64,000 nucleotides of DNA, taken from assembly GCF_009792795.1 (NCBI RefSeq), contig NZ_VKHQ01000003.1, positions 797,601-861,600 of the forward strand, in the 5' to 3' direction. The translations under genes and the position numbers were made by a program. Source of the stretch: Cognatiluteimonas profundi (GTDB taxonomy: Bacteria; Pseudomonadota; Gammaproteobacteria; Xanthomonadales; Xanthomonadaceae). The notes under the pieces are model-generated. The model was not told the DNA's origin and ran no database searches. It saw only the letters and a list, made by a program, of their open reading frames with translations. Below, in pieces: positions 57,216 to 64,000 of this stretch (position 1 is its first letter; each line of letters starts with the position of its first letter).

Positions 57216-58099
57216 GCGTGCCCGGCCTGGCGTCATTGCATCCGCCCGGACCGGAGATCATCCGTGCCGATGTCCAGTCGGCACTCGCCGAAGATCTCGG
57301 CGGCGGCGACGTCACCGCCGCCCTGCTTCCCGATGTGGCGGACATCGCCTACCTGCTGTGCAAGGAAGATGCGGTCGTCTGCGGCCAGCCCTGGTTCGAT
57401 GCCTGCCATCGCGCCCTCGATCCCGACGTCGACATCCGATGGAACGTCAGCGATGGCGACCGGGTCGCGTCAGGGACGGTCCTGGCGACACTGGCGGGAC
57501 GATCGCGTGCGCTGGTGAGCGCCGAGCGCACCGCGCTGAACTTCCTGCAGACGCTGAGCGGGACGGCGACCACCACTGCCGCCCATGTCGCGGCGGTGGC
57601 GGGCACCGGAACGCGCATCCTGGACACGCGCAAGACCATCCCCGGATTGCGCCAGGCGCAGAAATACGCCGTGCGCGCCGGTGGGGGCTGCAACCACCGC
57701 ATGGGCCTGTTCGATGCGGTCATGCTCAAGGAAAACCACGTACGCGCGGCCGGTTCCATCGCCGCTGCGATCGCCTCCGCGCGGTCGCTGCACCCGGGAC
57801 TGCCGCTGATCGTCGAAGTGGAAAACCTCGGCGAACTCGCACAGGCATTGCACGCGGGTTGCGATCGCGTGCTGATCGATGATTTCGATGCGGCGATGCG
57901 ACGCGAGGCTGTGCGCATCGCGTCGTCGGCGCCATTCCTGCGGAAGATCCCGCTGGAGGTTTCCGGCAGCGTCGGTCTCGCTGGCCTGCGCGCCATCGCC
58001 GAGGATGGCGTGGACTTCATCTCGATCGGGGCGCTGACCAAGCATGTGCACGCCATCGACCTGTCGATGAAGCTGGGACCACCGCCCCCACGCGACTGA
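57212..58099 (+). CDS. nadC: Nicotinate-nucleotide pyrophosphorylase (quinolinate phosphoribosyltransferase)
   Basis: A 295-residue enzyme that makes nicotinate mononucleotide from quinolinate and PRPP in NAD synthesis. Conserved segments are ALAEDLGGGDVTAALL, SAERTALNFLQTLSGTAT, DTRKTIPGLRQAQKYAV, GGGCNHRMGLFDAVMLKENH and VEVENLGEL. The start is a GTG at 57212 overlapping the preceding stop; a second GTG at 57218 is possible. Confidence 0.95.
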   Translation: MSVPGLASLHPPGPEIIRADVQSALAEDLGGGDVTAALLPDVADIAYLLCKEDAVVCGQPWFDACHRALDPDVDIRWNVSDGDRVASGTVLATLAGRSRALVSAERTALNFLQTLSGTATTTAAHVAAVAGTGTRILDTRKTIPGLRQAQKYAVRAGGGCNHRMGLFDAVMLKENHVRAAGSIAAAIASARSLHPGLPLIVEVENLGELAQALHAGCDRVLIDDFDAAMRREAVRIASSAPFLRKIPLEVSGSVGLAGLRAIAEDGVDFISIGALTKHVHAIDLSMKLGPPPPRD

Positions 58100-58176
58100 T
58101 TCCCGGATTGCTGGCTGGCGATGTTGCCGGCCGCTGCTCCCAGGCTGCCCGTCTCTCGACGAGCACGCCGATGCAA

Positions 58177-58956
58177 TCAGCGCAGCAACGCGGCCACCCA
58201 GATGGCGGCCAGCCCCGCAGCCGCCAGCCCAACCCACCACCACGGCGACAAGCCGACTTTGACACTGGCACCTGGAGCACTTCTGGAGACCGGCGGCTCC
58301 TGCTGCCCGGGGGATGTCACCCTGAAGCGCAAGGTATCGAATCCGATTTCGTCGCCCGGCCCGGCAAAGCCGCGCTGGACCCGCTTGCCGTTCACGAAGC
58401 TGCCATTGGTCGAACCCAGGTCCTCGACCTGGACGCCGTCGCTGGTCGGGACCAGGCGCGCGTGCTGGCGCGACAGCCCGGATTCGTCCAGGCGCAGCAC
58501 GCATTCGGGCGCGCGGCCGACGACCGTCGGACCGATCAACGGATAACTACGGCCGAAACCCTGCCCGGATACACAGCGCAGCACGAACTTCGGCAGCACC
58601 GGACGGACCGCAGTGGCTCCGGGATCATCATTGGCGGGAAGCGGCAGCGCATCGCCGTGTCGCAGGATGGGCGCGCCCTCCATCGAGGACAGGCGCGCGA
58701 GGACGCGGTCGAAGGCAACGCTGTCGTCCGGACGCAGGGCGATGAGGCCGTCCACCGCGCGGCCATTCACGCTGACCGTCGTCCCGGGCGGGACGTGCAA
58801 GGTGACGCCGTGTGACGTCACATGCAGCTCGCAGTGCTGCGGCCGCACCCCTGGCCGGTCGAGCACGATGTTGGCCTGCGGATCCGATCCGATCCGGTTG
58901 ATCCCGGGGCCGAGCAGCACCTGGGGATGCTCACCACCTGGAAAGACGAGTTTCAT
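58177..58956 (-). CDS. Two-FHA-domain membrane protein
   Basis: A 259-residue protein with two forkhead-associated domains and one C-terminal membrane helix (about residues 236-258, WWWVGLAAAGLAAIWVAALL). FHA1 (about 20-85) is partly degenerate (RPQHCELHV in place of SxxH). FHA2 (about 140-205) is canonical: VVGRAPECVLRLD, SRQHARL, DLGSTNGSFVNG. It should bind phosphothreonine partners at the membrane with both FHA domains in the cytosol. No Ser/Thr kinase is nearby, so the partner is unknown. It is convergent with nadC. Confidence 0.87.
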   Translation of the reverse strand: MKLVFPGGEHPQVLLGPGINRIGSDPQANIVLDRPGVRPQHCELHVTSHGVTLHVPPGTTVSVNGRAVDGLIALRPDDSVAFDRVLARLSSMEGAPILRHGDALPLPANDDPGATAVRPVLPKFVLRCVSGQGFGRSYPLIGPTVVGRAPECVLRLDESGLSRQHARLVPTSDGVQVEDLGSTNGSFVNGKRVQRGFAGPGDEIGFDTLRFRVTSPGQQEPPVSRSAPGASVKVGLSPWWWVGLAAAGLAAIWVAALLR

Positions 58957-59061
58957 GCGGGGTCACCTGGCTCGACAGGAGGGGGGAGGATCGGAGTGTA
59001 TGCGTGAAGCCGGCGCAACGCCCGGCTTGCCCGTCACGTTTGCGTGCTGCACATTGGTCGG

Positions 59062-59388
59062 ATGCCGACCTTGCTGATCCTCATGGTTTGCCTGTCCCTG
59101 GGCTTCGTGGCCTGGAGCGCCTCCCGTGCCGCGGCCGAGCGTGCCGGCCAGGTTGGACGGGACGCTTGCCGCGCGGCGGGAGTGCAATGGCTGGACGAGA
59201 GCGTCCATGCCAGCGGCTTGCGGCTCCGCCGTGGCGACGATGGCCGGCTGGGATTCGAACGCAGCTTCCGCTTCGAGTACTCGCACGATGGCGACGACCG
59301 CCACATCGGCCGACTGGTGTTGCGGGGAGAGCGCCTGGTGAGCTTCAGCGGTCCGGTGCGGGGAACCGGCGTCATGCCACTGCATTGA
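59062..59388 (+). CDS. DUF3301-like membrane-anchored protein
   Basis: A 108-residue protein with one N-terminal membrane helix (about residues 2-20) and a small beta-rich domain (LDESVHASGLRLRRGDDGRLGFERSF, split only for location, then FEYSHDGDDRHIGRLVLRG). This matches DUF3301, common in Xanthomonadaceae and of unknown function. A GTG at 59044 is an alternative start. It is convergent with sspB. Confidence 0.72.
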   Translation: MPTLLILMVCLSLGFVAWSASRAAAERAGQVGRDACRAAGVQWLDESVHASGLRLRRGDDGRLGFERSFRFEYSHDGDDRHIGRLVLRGERLVSFSGPVRGTGVMPLH

Positions 59389-59397
59389 TCTGGCGTG

Positions 59398-59417
59398 GCG
59401 GGCCTGGGCCGGCCCGC
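59398..59417. terminator. Possible bidirectional terminator between DUF3301 gene and sspB
   Basis: A seven-bp stem GCGGGCC/GGCCCGC with a six-base loop lies in the 31-bp convergent gap. The flanking T content is low (CTTATTT on the plus side), so efficiency is uncertain. Confidence 0.45.
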
Positions 59418-59419
59418 AC

Positions 59420-59854
59420 TTATTTGACGATGCGCAGGTGCCCACCGCGCTTGGGCGGGGCGGGCTCGCTGCCGCCCGGATCGGAGGGCGGCGTGGGTGG
59501 CTCGCCATCGGTGCCCTGGGCACTGGAATCCTCCGGCAAGGCCATCCCCTGCCCGGTCTCGCGCGCGTAGATCGCCAGGATCGCGGAAACCGGCACGTAA
59601 ACCGGATGGCTGACCCCACCAAACCGCGCGGTGAACTGCACCGCGTCATTGCCAAGCTCGAGCGACCCAACCGCGCGGGCGGCGATATTGAGAACGACCT
59701 TGCCATCCTTGACCGTGTGCGAAGGCACCTGCACGCCGGCCTGTCCGGCATCGACCAGCAGGTGCGGCGTCATGTCGTTGTCGGAGATCCACTCGTACAG
59801 CGCCCGCAACAGGTACGGGCGGTGGCTGGTCATCTGCGCTGCGTCGTCGGTCAT
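59420..59854 (-). CDS. sspB: ClpXP protease specificity-enhancing factor SspB
   Basis: A 144-residue adaptor that delivers ssrA-tagged proteins to ClpXP. The substrate-binding domain is at about residues 1-105 (RPYLLRALYEWISDNDMTPHL, split only for location). An acidic/Pro-rich linker follows, and the C-terminal ClpX-binding tail GGHLRIVK is intact. It follows sspA by 34 bp, the usual pairing. Confidence 0.95.
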   Translation of the reverse strand: MTDDAAQMTSHRPYLLRALYEWISDNDMTPHLLVDAGQAGVQVPSHTVKDGKVVLNIAARAVGSLELGNDAVQFTARFGGVSHPVYVPVSAILAIYARETGQGMALPEDSSAQGTDGEPPTPPSDPGGSEPAPPKRGGHLRIVK

Positions 59855-59888
59855 GCCGTTCTGCGGGTTGTCCGCACCAGGGGGCTGC

Positions 59889-60527
59889 TCACGCGGGCAT
59901 CGGGCGCAGGTTCTTCTCCTGCGGGGTCAGGCTGCGGGCGAATCCGGGGTTGCGGAAAATGCGGTTGCCATAGTCCTCGATCGACTTCCCGTCCTTCGGC
60001 AGGCCGACGCCCAGCGCATCGAGGCGCCAGATGATCGGCGCCATGGCGCAATCGGCAAGGCTCATTTCGGGATTGAGGAAGAACTTGCTCGCCTTGAACA
60101 GGGGAACCGCGGCGGTCAGGAGTTCCTTGAGGCGCTTGCGCGCGGCTTCGGCCTGCTGCTTGTTGCCCAGCTGGATCGCCTGCACCTGGGGAACCCAATC
60201 GTGCTCGATGCGCAGCATCGCCAGGCGCAATCGCGCGCGCGACAGGGGATCGACCGGCATCAACGGTGGGTGCGGATAGCGCTCGTCCAGGTATTCGCTC
60301 ACCACCGACGCCGCATACAGCACGAGCTCGCGCTCGACCAGGGTCGGTACCGAATGGTAAGGGTTGAGGTCGATCAGGTCTTCGGGCGGGTTCTGCGGAT
60401 CGACCGGAATCAGGTCGTAGGTGACACCCTTCGCAGCCAGTACCAACCGCACGCGGTGGCACAACACATCGTCGACGGATGAGAACAGGGTCAGTGCGTT
60501 ACGCATGCGCGGGCTCGTAGCCATCAT
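59889..60527 (-). CDS. sspA: Stringent starvation protein A (GST-fold RNA polymerase-associated)
   Basis: A 212-residue protein of the glutathione-S-transferase fold. The N-domain has TLFSSVDDVLCHRVRLVLAA and the Pro-loop NPYHSVPTLVERELVLYAA, and the C-domain has MSLADCAMAPIIWRLDALG. SspA binds RNA polymerase and has no GST activity in E. coli. The ATG at 60527 has GGAG six bases upstream; the next codon (60524) is also ATG. Confidence 0.94.
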   Translation of the reverse strand: MMATSPRMRNALTLFSSVDDVLCHRVRLVLAAKGVTYDLIPVDPQNPPEDLIDLNPYHSVPTLVERELVLYAASVVSEYLDERYPHPPLMPVDPLSRARLRLAMLRIEHDWVPQVQAIQLGNKQQAEAARKRLKELLTAAVPLFKASKFFLNPEMSLADCAMAPIIWRLDALGVGLPKDGKSIEDYGNRIFRNPGFARSLTPQEKNLRPMPA

Positions 60528-60702
60528 CGGCCTCTCCAGCGACTGGTAATCCGCCAATCGCATTGACGCCGGCTGCCCCTTGCAGTCGGTCGCCGCGGTC
60601 TCCCGGGCACGCCCCCCTTTATCCGGGATCAGCCGTCCAGGACAGCCGTTCCCGTGGTCCGCGCGCACCCATCATGGGCGCACACGGGCCAGTGACGGGC
60701 GC

Positions 60703-61464
60703 TCAGTGCACGTCGCGCCAGTATTCCTTCTTCAGCAACCAGGCAAGGAACGTGAAGAACGCCAGGAACAGGATCACCCAGACGCCGAGACTCTCGCGCT
60801 GGATTGCAGCCGGTTCACCCGCGTACTCGAGAAAAGTGGCGATGTCGCGAGCCGTCTGGTCGAATTGTTCGGCCGTCTGCTCGCCGGGCTGCGGAATCAA
60901 CAGCTTCTCCACCGGGCGGTCGCCGCCGGCATCGGGCTTGCCGAGCTGGGCATGCTGCACGCCCTGCAGCTGCCACAGTGGGTTGGGCATCGATGCATTG
61001 GGGAAGATCGTGTTGTTCCAGCCGACCGGACGCGCTTCGTCGACGTAGAACGACTTGAGGTAGTTGTAGATCCAGTCGCTGCCGCGCACGCGCGCGATCA
61101 CGCTCAGGTCCGGCGGCGCCTTGCCGAAGAACTGCTGGCCCTCGTCCTTGGTGAGCGCGACCTGCATGTGCTCGCCGACCTTGCTGCCGGTGAAATTGAG
61201 GTTGTCCTGCACCTGCTCTTCGGTCAGGCCCAGGTCACTGGCCATGCGCGAGTAGCGCAGGTACTGCAGCGAGTGGCAGCCCGAGCAGTAGTTCATGAAC
61301 AACGCGGCGCCGCGCTGCAGCGAGGCACGATCCGAGAGGTCGGTGCCGGCGCGCGGAAGGTCTGCACCCTCCTCGGCGAAGGCCGGCGCGGCAAACAGCG
61401 TGCCGGTGAGCAGCACGGCGGCAAACAGCGCGGGCAGTGCCCTGGCGATGGCGGACTTAGTCAT
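60703..61464 (-). CDS. petC: Cytochrome c1 of the bc1 complex
   Basis: A 253-residue periplasm-facing subunit. It has a signal peptide (about 1-30), heme c site CSGCH near residue 60, axial Met in NASMPNPLW, and a C-terminal membrane anchor (about 228-246) before KKEYWRDVH. Its start overlaps the end of petB by eight bases. It passes electrons from the Rieske protein to soluble cytochromes. Confidence 0.97.
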   Translation of the reverse strand: MTKSAIARALPALFAAVLLTGTLFAAPAFAEEGADLPRAGTDLSDRASLQRGAALFMNYCSGCHSLQYLRYSRMASDLGLTEEQVQDNLNFTGSKVGEHMQVALTKDEGQQFFGKAPPDLSVIARVRGSDWIYNYLKSFYVDEARPVGWNNTIFPNASMPNPLWQLQGVQHAQLGKPDAGGDRPVEKLLIPQPGEQTAEQFDQTARDIATFLEYAGEPAAIQRESLGVWVILFLAFFTFLAWLLKKEYWRDVH

Positions 61465-62728
61465 GCGTCGTCACCCGGGCAGGCACCGGCTTGGTCTTGT
61501 CGAGCTTGGTCCACAGCGGCATGGTGATGAAGAACACGAAGTAGAGGAAGGTCAGGATCCGGCCAATGATCACTTCGGCCGGATCGGTGCCCGGGCCTCC
61601 GCCGATCTTGCCCAGCCATACGAAGCACACCGCCAGCATGCCCAGCATCAGCCATGACAGCTTGCCGCGGTAGCGATAGGACTTGACCGGGCTCTTGTCC
61701 AGCCATGGCACCAGGAACAGCACCACGATCGCGCCGAACATCACCAGCACGCCCCAGAGCTTGATCGCGAAGAACGACGGGACCACGCGCAACATCGCGT
61801 AGTAGGGGGTGAAATACCAGACCGGCTTGATGTGGGTCGGCGTCACCAGCGGGTTGGCCGCGGTGAAGTTGTCCGGCTCCAGGAACACGCCGCCGAACGT
61901 CGGCGCGAAGAAGATGATGAAGGCCGCCAGCATCAGGAAGAAGCCGACGCCGACGAGGTCCTTGACCGTGTAGTACGGATGGAAGGGAATGCCATCGGTC
62001 GGGGCGGTCGGCGACCAGCGGTTGCCCTTGGGCCCCTTCTTGATGTCGACGCCATCGGGATTGTTGGACCCGACTTCGTGCAGGGCGCCCAAGTGCAGCA
62101 CGACCAGCAGCAGCAGGACCAGCGGCAGCGCGATCACGTGCAGCGCGAAGAAACGACCCAGCGTCGCATCCGCGGGCAGGTAGTCACCCATGATCCATTC
62201 GGTCAGGCCCTGCCCGATGTAGGGAATGGCGCCGAAGAGCGAAATGATCACCTTCGCGCCCCAGAAGGACATCTGTCCCCACGGCAGCACGTAGCCCATG
62301 AAGGCTTCGGCCATCAGCACCAGGTAGATGACCATGCCGAGCAGCCAGACCAGCTCGCGTGGCTTCTGGTAGCTGCCGTACAGCAGGCCGCGGAACATGT
62401 GCAGGTACACGACGATGAAGAACAGCGAGGCGCCGGTCGTGTGCATGTAGCGGATCAGCCAGCCCCACTCCACGTCGCGCATGATGTATTCGACGGACGC
62501 GAACGCCTGGTCGGCGGCCGGCTTGAAGTGCATCGTCAGGAAGATGCCGGTGACGATCTGGTTGACCAGCACCAGCATCGCGAGCGAGCCGAAGTAGTAC
62601 CAGATGTTGAAGTTCTTCGGCGCGTAGTACTCGGTCATGTGCTTGCGATACATGGGCATCATGCCCGGCGCGCGCGCGTTGACCCAATCCATCACGTTGC
62701 CGGCGGTACGGGTGATGACATTCGCCAT
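61457..62728 (-). CDS. petB: Cytochrome b of the bc1 complex
   Basis: A 423-residue membrane protein with eight helices. Heme bL/bH ligands are the His residues in RYMHTTGASLFFIVVYLHMF and FFALHVIALPLVLLLLVVLH (each shown in part). The Qo-site motif usually written PEWY reads PVWY here (KPVWYFTPYYAML). It is three bases after petA. It oxidises ubiquinol at the Qo site and reduces quinone at Qi. Confidence 0.97.
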   Translation of the reverse strand: MANVITRTAGNVMDWVNARAPGMMPMYRKHMTEYYAPKNFNIWYYFGSLAMLVLVNQIVTGIFLTMHFKPAADQAFASVEYIMRDVEWGWLIRYMHTTGASLFFIVVYLHMFRGLLYGSYQKPRELVWLLGMVIYLVLMAEAFMGYVLPWGQMSFWGAKVIISLFGAIPYIGQGLTEWIMGDYLPADATLGRFFALHVIALPLVLLLLVVLHLGALHEVGSNNPDGVDIKKGPKGNRWSPTAPTDGIPFHPYYTVKDLVGVGFFLMLAAFIIFFAPTFGGVFLEPDNFTAANPLVTPTHIKPVWYFTPYYAMLRVVPSFFAIKLWGVLVMFGAIVVLFLVPWLDKSPVKSYRYRGKLSWLMLGMLAVCFVWLGKIGGGPGTDPAEVIIGRILTFLYFVFFITMPLWTKLDKTKPVPARVTTHD

Positions 62729-62731
62729 GGC

Positions 62732-63382
62732 TTACGCAGCTCCCGTGCTGGTGGATGACCCGGGATCGAGGCCGATGACGATCATCGTGTCGCTTTCATA
62801 GTTGTGCGGCGGCACCGCCAGGTTGAACGGCGCCGGGACGCCGTCGTACACGCGACCGGCCATGTCGTAGCGCGATTTATGGCAGGGGCAGAAATAGCCA
62901 CCCTTCCAGTCCGGATCGAACGGCTCGGGCTTGATTTCGGCCACCATCTCGGGCGAACAGCCCAGGTGGGTGCAGATGCCGACAAGCACGGAGATTTCCG
63001 GCTTGATCGAGCGATAGTGGTAGTCGCCCTTGAGCACGTAGGCCGGCTGCTGGTCGGCATTCGTCGACTTGGGATCGCGCAGGCGCGAGTCCAGGGTCGG
63101 CAGGATGTCGAGCATCTGCTTGGTGCGCTTGACGATCCAGATCGGCTGGCCGCGCCACTCCAGGACGATGCGCATGCCGTCCTGCAAGGCGCTGATGTCC
63201 TGCTTCACCGGCGCGCCGGCCAGCTTGGCCTTCGCGCTCGGGTTCCAGGACTTGATGAACGGAACCGCGACGAAACCAACCCCCACCGCTCCCACCACGG
63301 CGGTGGTCGCAGTCAGGAACCGCCGCCGGCCCTGGTTGATCGGCTGATCCTCCAGGCGCTCTTCGACCGCATCATTGCCCAT
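62732..63382 (-). CDS. petA: Ubiquinol-cytochrome c reductase Rieske iron-sulfur subunit
   Basis: A 216-residue protein with a Tat-type signal (GRRRFLTAT) that stays as membrane anchor (about 18-45). The Rieske cluster ligands are in CTHLGC and CPCHKS, with the Pro loop PAPFNLAVPPHNYE. It is the first gene of petABC. No clear promoter hexamers were identified in the 154-bp gap to the lytic transglycosylase gene. Confidence 0.97.
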   Translation of the reverse strand: MGNDAVEERLEDQPINQGRRRFLTATTAVVGAVGVGFVAVPFIKSWNPSAKAKLAGAPVKQDISALQDGMRIVLEWRGQPIWIVKRTKQMLDILPTLDSRLRDPKSTNADQQPAYVLKGDYHYRSIKPEISVLVGICTHLGCSPEMVAEIKPEPFDPDWKGGYFCPCHKSRYDMAGRVYDGVPAPFNLAVPPHNYESDTMIVIGLDPGSSTSTGAA

Positions 63383-63536
63383 CAGGCACTCCGCAAGAAT
63401 TCAATAGTCAGGCAGGTTGCCGGTACCGCGCTTGCGCAGGAACCGACACCGCAAAGACGGGGAAGTGTAACGGAAGGCTGAATCGACCGACAACGTTTCC
63501 GCGCCGACGAGTCGATCCGGGCATACGGACCCCGCC

Positions 63537-64000
63537 TCAGCGCGCGGCGAAGCTGCTGCCCCGGTAGCGCTGGGCCAGCAGGCCCACCCGCTGGACGTAG
63601 CGTCGGGTCTCACTGTAGGGCGGCACTCCCTTGTACTTGTCGACGGCCCCCTCGCCCGCGTTGTAGCCGGCGGCGGCCAGGGCCAGGTCGCCATTGAAGC
63701 GCTTCAGCAGGAAAGCCAGGTACTGCACCCCGCCACGAATGTTCTGCCCGGCGTCGAAGGGGTTGCCGACCCCGAACCGGCGCGCGGTGGCTGGCATCAA
63801 CTGCATCAGCCCCTGGGCACCGACACGCGACAGCGCGTTGGGGCGGAAGGCGGACTCGGCGTGGATGATGGCGCGCACGACCGCTTCCTCGACGCCGTAA
63901 TCCCGCGATGCGGCGGCGATTTCGGTCCGGTAGGCATCCGTGTTCAGGCGGATGCTGGAGAAGTTCACCTGCGGCGCCGCCGCGCAGGCGAAGCAGGTCT
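63537..64000 (-). CDS. Lytic transglycosylase (SLT domain), 5'-truncated by window edge
   Basis: The frame is open to the window edge, so the N-terminus with any signal peptide is missing; 154 codons are seen. The SLT domain has the catalytic Glu in AIIHAESAFRPNALS, GAQGLMQLMPATARRFG, NIRGGVQYLAFLL and AAAGYNAGEGAV. The C-terminus is TRRYVQRVGLLAQRYRG. It cleaves murein to 1,6-anhydro products. A Cys pair just before the domain (CFACAAA) could be part of a disulfide or linker. Confidence 0.9.
   Translation of the reverse strand, partial: TCFACAAAPQVNFSSIRLNTDAYRTEIAAASRDYGVEEAVVRAIIHAESAFRPNALSRVGAQGLMQLMPATARRFGVGNPFDAGQNIRGGVQYLAFLLKRFNGDLALAAAGYNAGEGAVDKYKGVPPYSETRRYVQRVGLLAQRYRGSSFAAR

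Overview
The window is a contiguous piece of a GC-rich gammaproteobacterial chromosome. Gene content and order point to the Xanthomonadaceae, most like Lysobacter, Luteimonas or Stenotrophomonas. The pointers are thrS-infC-rpmI-rplT-pheS-pheT-ihfA-merR, sspB-sspA next to petABC, a fimT-pilVWXY1E minor-pilin operon, a Xanthomonas-type Trm112-like protein, and a GTAG-type REP pair as in Stenotrophomonas. The genus assignment is inference. Most of the window is core chromosome. No phage, insertion sequence or CRISPR array was seen.

Layout. (1) 1-9.5 kb: a stress and signalling island with a truncated P-type cation ATPase, a triple-BON protein, a periplasmic coiled-coil protein, a Crp/Fnr regulator without the FNR iron-sulfur cysteines, a cytosolic PAS-GAF hybrid histidine kinase with its OmpR-type response regulator, and a KefC-type K+/H+ antiporter. 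Two FNR-type boxes lie between the divergent BON and coiled-coil genes, so oxygen- or NO-dependent control is likely. (2) 9.6-12.8 kb: cell-wall genes, namely two L,D-transpeptidases, a LytM-type M23 peptidase and a LEA-type lipoprotein. (3) 12.8-18.7 kb: acyl-CoA dehydrogenase, HNH endonuclease, an unrecognised 402-residue protein and dxs. (4) 18.8-31.4 kb: the most unusual part. A secreted M4 metalloprotease is followed by an operon of a TIGR03032-type protein, a periplasmic EF-hand protein and an unrecognised small protein, then a giant 2727-residue autotransporter built of nested repeats.

(5) 31.6-39.8 kb: translation genes (tRNA-Pro, merR-like, ihfA, pheT, pheS, rplT, rpmI, infC with an AUC start, thrS, tRNA-Val), with several terminators and a REP pair set inside the operon. 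(6) 40-41.4 kb: an Asp/Asn beta-hydroxylase-like gene overlapping a sulfotransferase gene. (7) 41.4-51 kb: uvrB, a solitary FimT-like pseudopilin, tRNA-Asn, and the minor-pilin/PilY1 operon for type IV pilus priming and adhesion. (8) 51-60.5 kb: overlapping grxD-SDR-marC-ppnN, Fe-SOD, purE-purK, Trm112-like-nadC, an FHA membrane protein, a DUF3301-like protein and the SspA/SspB pair. (9) 60.7-64 kb: the cytochrome bc1 operon petABC and a 5'-truncated lytic transglycosylase.

The best candidates for something undescribed are two. One is the TIGR03032/EF-hand/small-protein operon next to the giant repeat autotransporter. The other is the hydroxylase-sulfotransferase pair, which looks like a two-enzyme tailoring module with no obvious substrate beside it. 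Both are hypotheses from gene context.
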